From contig NZ_WIVG01000013.1 in NCBI RefSeq assembly GCF_016758115.1, positions 1 to 35,558 of the forward strand: DNA of 35,558 nt. Direction: 5' to 3'. Numbering within the stretch: the first letter of the stretch is position 1; every line of letters starts with the position of its first letter. This document shows positions 33,990-35,558 of this stretch, in pieces. A program made the translations under genes and the position numbers. The notes under the pieces were generated by a model. It searched no databases. It was given only the letters and a program-made list of their open reading frames with translations, and had not been told where the DNA came from. The DNA is from Lactococcus garvieae. GTDB lineage: Bacteria > Bacillota > Bacilli > Lactobacillales > Streptococcaceae.

Positions 33990-35288
33990 ATGAGTAATGT
34001 TGTAAAGAAGATGAATCAAAAGAAATACGATAAAATCAAACAGGTCTTTGCCATGACGGCAGGGAAAATGTCCAGTAATTTATACATGCGTACAATCTCC
34101 GAGGCAATGATGGGAATGATGCCAATCATGATGATTAGTTCTGCTGCCTCTTTACTCAATGCCATCGATTTTTGGGGCATCAAGCCCTTCTTCCAAAGTA
34201 TCGGTCTGACCAAATTCTTTGAACAAATCAATGCCATGACCATTAGCATTGTAGCTGTTTATGTTGCGCTACTCGTTTCTTATAAACTGGCAACAAATCT
34301 AAAGCACGAGCCGCTAAATGCTACAGTTGTTGGAACCCTGTCCTTTTTTATCCTAAGCAACTTGTCCGTTGAGGATAAAACACAGTTTTTAAATCTCGTG
34401 GATTTAGGCTCTGCTGGTATATTTGTTGCGATGATTGGTGGACTAGTCGGGACACGCCTATATATCTTTTTTATGGAGAAAAAATTAACAATTAAAATGC
34501 CTGACTCCGTTCCGCCAGTGGTTCAAAAAACCTTTGAATCCATTCTGCCCGGAATCCTAGTAGCCACAGTAATGGGAGGGATTTTTCTTCTTGTTTCTCT
34601 TACCGCACAGGGCAGCATGATTAACTTAATCAATGACCTCTTGCAAAAACCGCTTCTCTCCTTGGGCTCAAATATTTTTGCCGTCATGTTTATCGTCGCC
34701 TTTATCGAACTTATCTGGTTCTTTGGTATTCACGGTGTACTTGCGGTTTATCCTGTCCTTATGATGGTTTATCAACAACCGCAAATGGCTAACCTCGAAG
34801 CCTATAGCGCTGGGCAAGCACTCCCCTTCTTATTCACTACAGGTTTTATTCTAAATAACCGAGGAGCCAGAAGCTTTGCGGTCGCCTTGCTTGCAATCTT
34901 CAAGTGTAAATCTGAACAACTCAAATCAGTTGGTAAACTTGCCGTCATTCCTTCTATGTTTGGGATATCTGAACCTGTAAAATTTGGACTGCCACAGATT
35001 ATGAATATCCGAATGCTTATCCCCTTAATGCTGACACCTGCTGTCTCTGTCTTTTCTGCATGGCTCTTGACAGTCATCGGCTTTCTCCCCTATCAAAATG
35101 GTGTCAACCTTCCAACAGGCTTTCCGATTATTTTCGGTGGTTTCCTCACAAATGGTTGGCAAGGTATTGTTGCCCAGCTGGTACAACTGATTCTTTGTAT
35201 CCTCATCTATATCCCTTTCATGAAATCACAGGACCTTGCATATCTGGAAGAAGAAAAGGCAGTATTCGAGCCCCAAAACAAGCAATGA
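33990..35288 (+). CDS. PTS permease EIIC (lactose/cellobiose class)
   Basis: 432 residues with about 10 helices. TISEAMMGMMPIMMISSAAS near the N-terminus, FFGIHGVLAVYPVLMMVYQQ (about 245-265) and GISEPVKFGLPQIMNIRMLI (about 325-345) are hallmarks of cellobiose/lactose-type EIIC. No EIIA or EIIB genes lie in the window, so the pump must borrow them or they lie beyond. Translation is coupled to the phosphatase. Regulation by the divergent RpiR protein is likely. Confidence 0.9.
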   Translation: MSNVVKKMNQKKYDKIKQVFAMTAGKMSSNLYMRTISEAMMGMMPIMMISSAASLLNAIDFWGIKPFFQSIGLTKFFEQINAMTISIVAVYVALLVSYKLATNLKHEPLNATVVGTLSFFILSNLSVEDKTQFLNLVDLGSAGIFVAMIGGLVGTRLYIFFMEKKLTIKMPDSVPPVVQKTFESILPGILVATVMGGIFLLVSLTAQGSMINLINDLLQKPLLSLGSNIFAVMFIVAFIELIWFFGIHGVLAVYPVLMMVYQQPQMANLEAYSAGQALPFLFTTGFILNNRGARSFAVALLAIFKCKSEQLKSVGKLAVIPSMFGISEPVKFGLPQIMNIRMLIPLMLTPAVSVFSAWLLTVIGFLPYQNGVNLPTGFPIIFGGFLTNGWQGIVAQLVQLILCILIYIPFMKSQDLAYLEEEKAVFEPQNKQ

Positions 35289-35392
35289 TACTAAAATTTT
35301 GGAAATTAAAAATGCAAAGATTTAGCTTCATAAAATATTGAAGCCACTTCCACAAAACTTGCCATTCAACATTGAAGCCTGTTAGAGTTAAA

Positions 35393-35558
35393 GCATTATG
35401 ACGAGGAAAATCAAAAACGATATTCCTTTGATTTTGACCTAATAAGGCGCTTAGGAAAAGGCCTACAGAACTTGCCGGTCAGGATGAGCGCCTTTTAGGA
35501 GCAGGGGAGAGGCAGGCATTATGACGAGGAAAATCAAAAACGATATTTTTTTGATTTT
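35393..35558 (+). repeat. Tandem structured repeat, period 123 bp
   Basis: GCATTATGACGAGGAAAATC onward (43 bases) occurs at 35393 and again at 35516, differing only at CC/TT, and the second copy is cut by the window end. Within each, AAAATCAAA pairs with TTTGATTTT. In the complete copy AAGGCGCT pairs with AGCGCCTT. The element resembles that at 22432-22576, where the pairing bases differ in a compensatory way. Confidence 0.75.

Overview
The window looks like the chromosome of a lactic acid bacterium, most likely Lactococcus of the L. garvieae/petauri group. Gene content (thiI, kimA, lysS, relQ-nadK-rluD, ylbFG, recA-mutM), low GC, strong GGAGG ribosome sites and frequent extended -10 promoters (TGnTATAAT) fit that genus. 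The circular bacteriocin closely resembles garvicin ML of L. garvieae. The species is inferred, not proven.

Layout. 1-6.4 kb (minus strand): a frameshifted DHA2-type drug exporter, thiI, a HIT-family protein, a YeiH-type transporter and the potassium importer kimA. 6.8-9.9 kb (plus): lysS and a large FAD-dependent dehydrogenase. 10.0-14.1 kb (minus): an AT-rich circular bacteriocin locus. It holds the 63-aa precursor, a membrane maturation protein split over two frames, a 57-aa two-helix candidate immunity protein, an ABC ATPase, a SpoIIM/DUF95 protein and a further membrane protein. Remnants of ABC transporter genes lie downstream and a frameshifted small ORF lies upstream. A divergent Rgg-family regulator (14.3-15.2 kb) faces it across a 46-bp near-perfect palindrome. 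15.3-17.0 kb: a lone, GC-richer exported protein with a TasA/SipW-like signal and a DUF6273-like C-terminus.

17.1-21.3 kb (minus) carries an amino-acid permease preceded by a 15-codon leader peptide with four His codons and an intrinsic terminator (a candidate histidine attenuator), then a solute-binding protein, an FMN reductase and a cytosolic-looking ApbE. The FMN reductase ends in a Dxx(T)GA(S) tail that matches the ApbE flavinylation motif, which suggests a self-contained flavinylation pair.

21.3-35.6 kb is mostly housekeeping: a membrane-anchored cyclophilin, rluD, nadK, relQ (behind an overlapping 14-codon uORF), a CYTH triphosphatase, an ORF broken by an amber codon, ylbG/ylbF (possibly leaderless), a second amino-acid permease, recA, mutM, an RpiR regulator, and a phosphatase plus PTS EIIC pair. 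Copies of a structured repeat with a period of about 120 bp sit at 22.4 kb and at the right end.

The main candidates for new biology are the circular bacteriocin with its Rgg/palindrome control region, the ApbE/FMN-reductase pair, the His leader attenuator, the relQ uORF, and the repeat family with compensatory changes.
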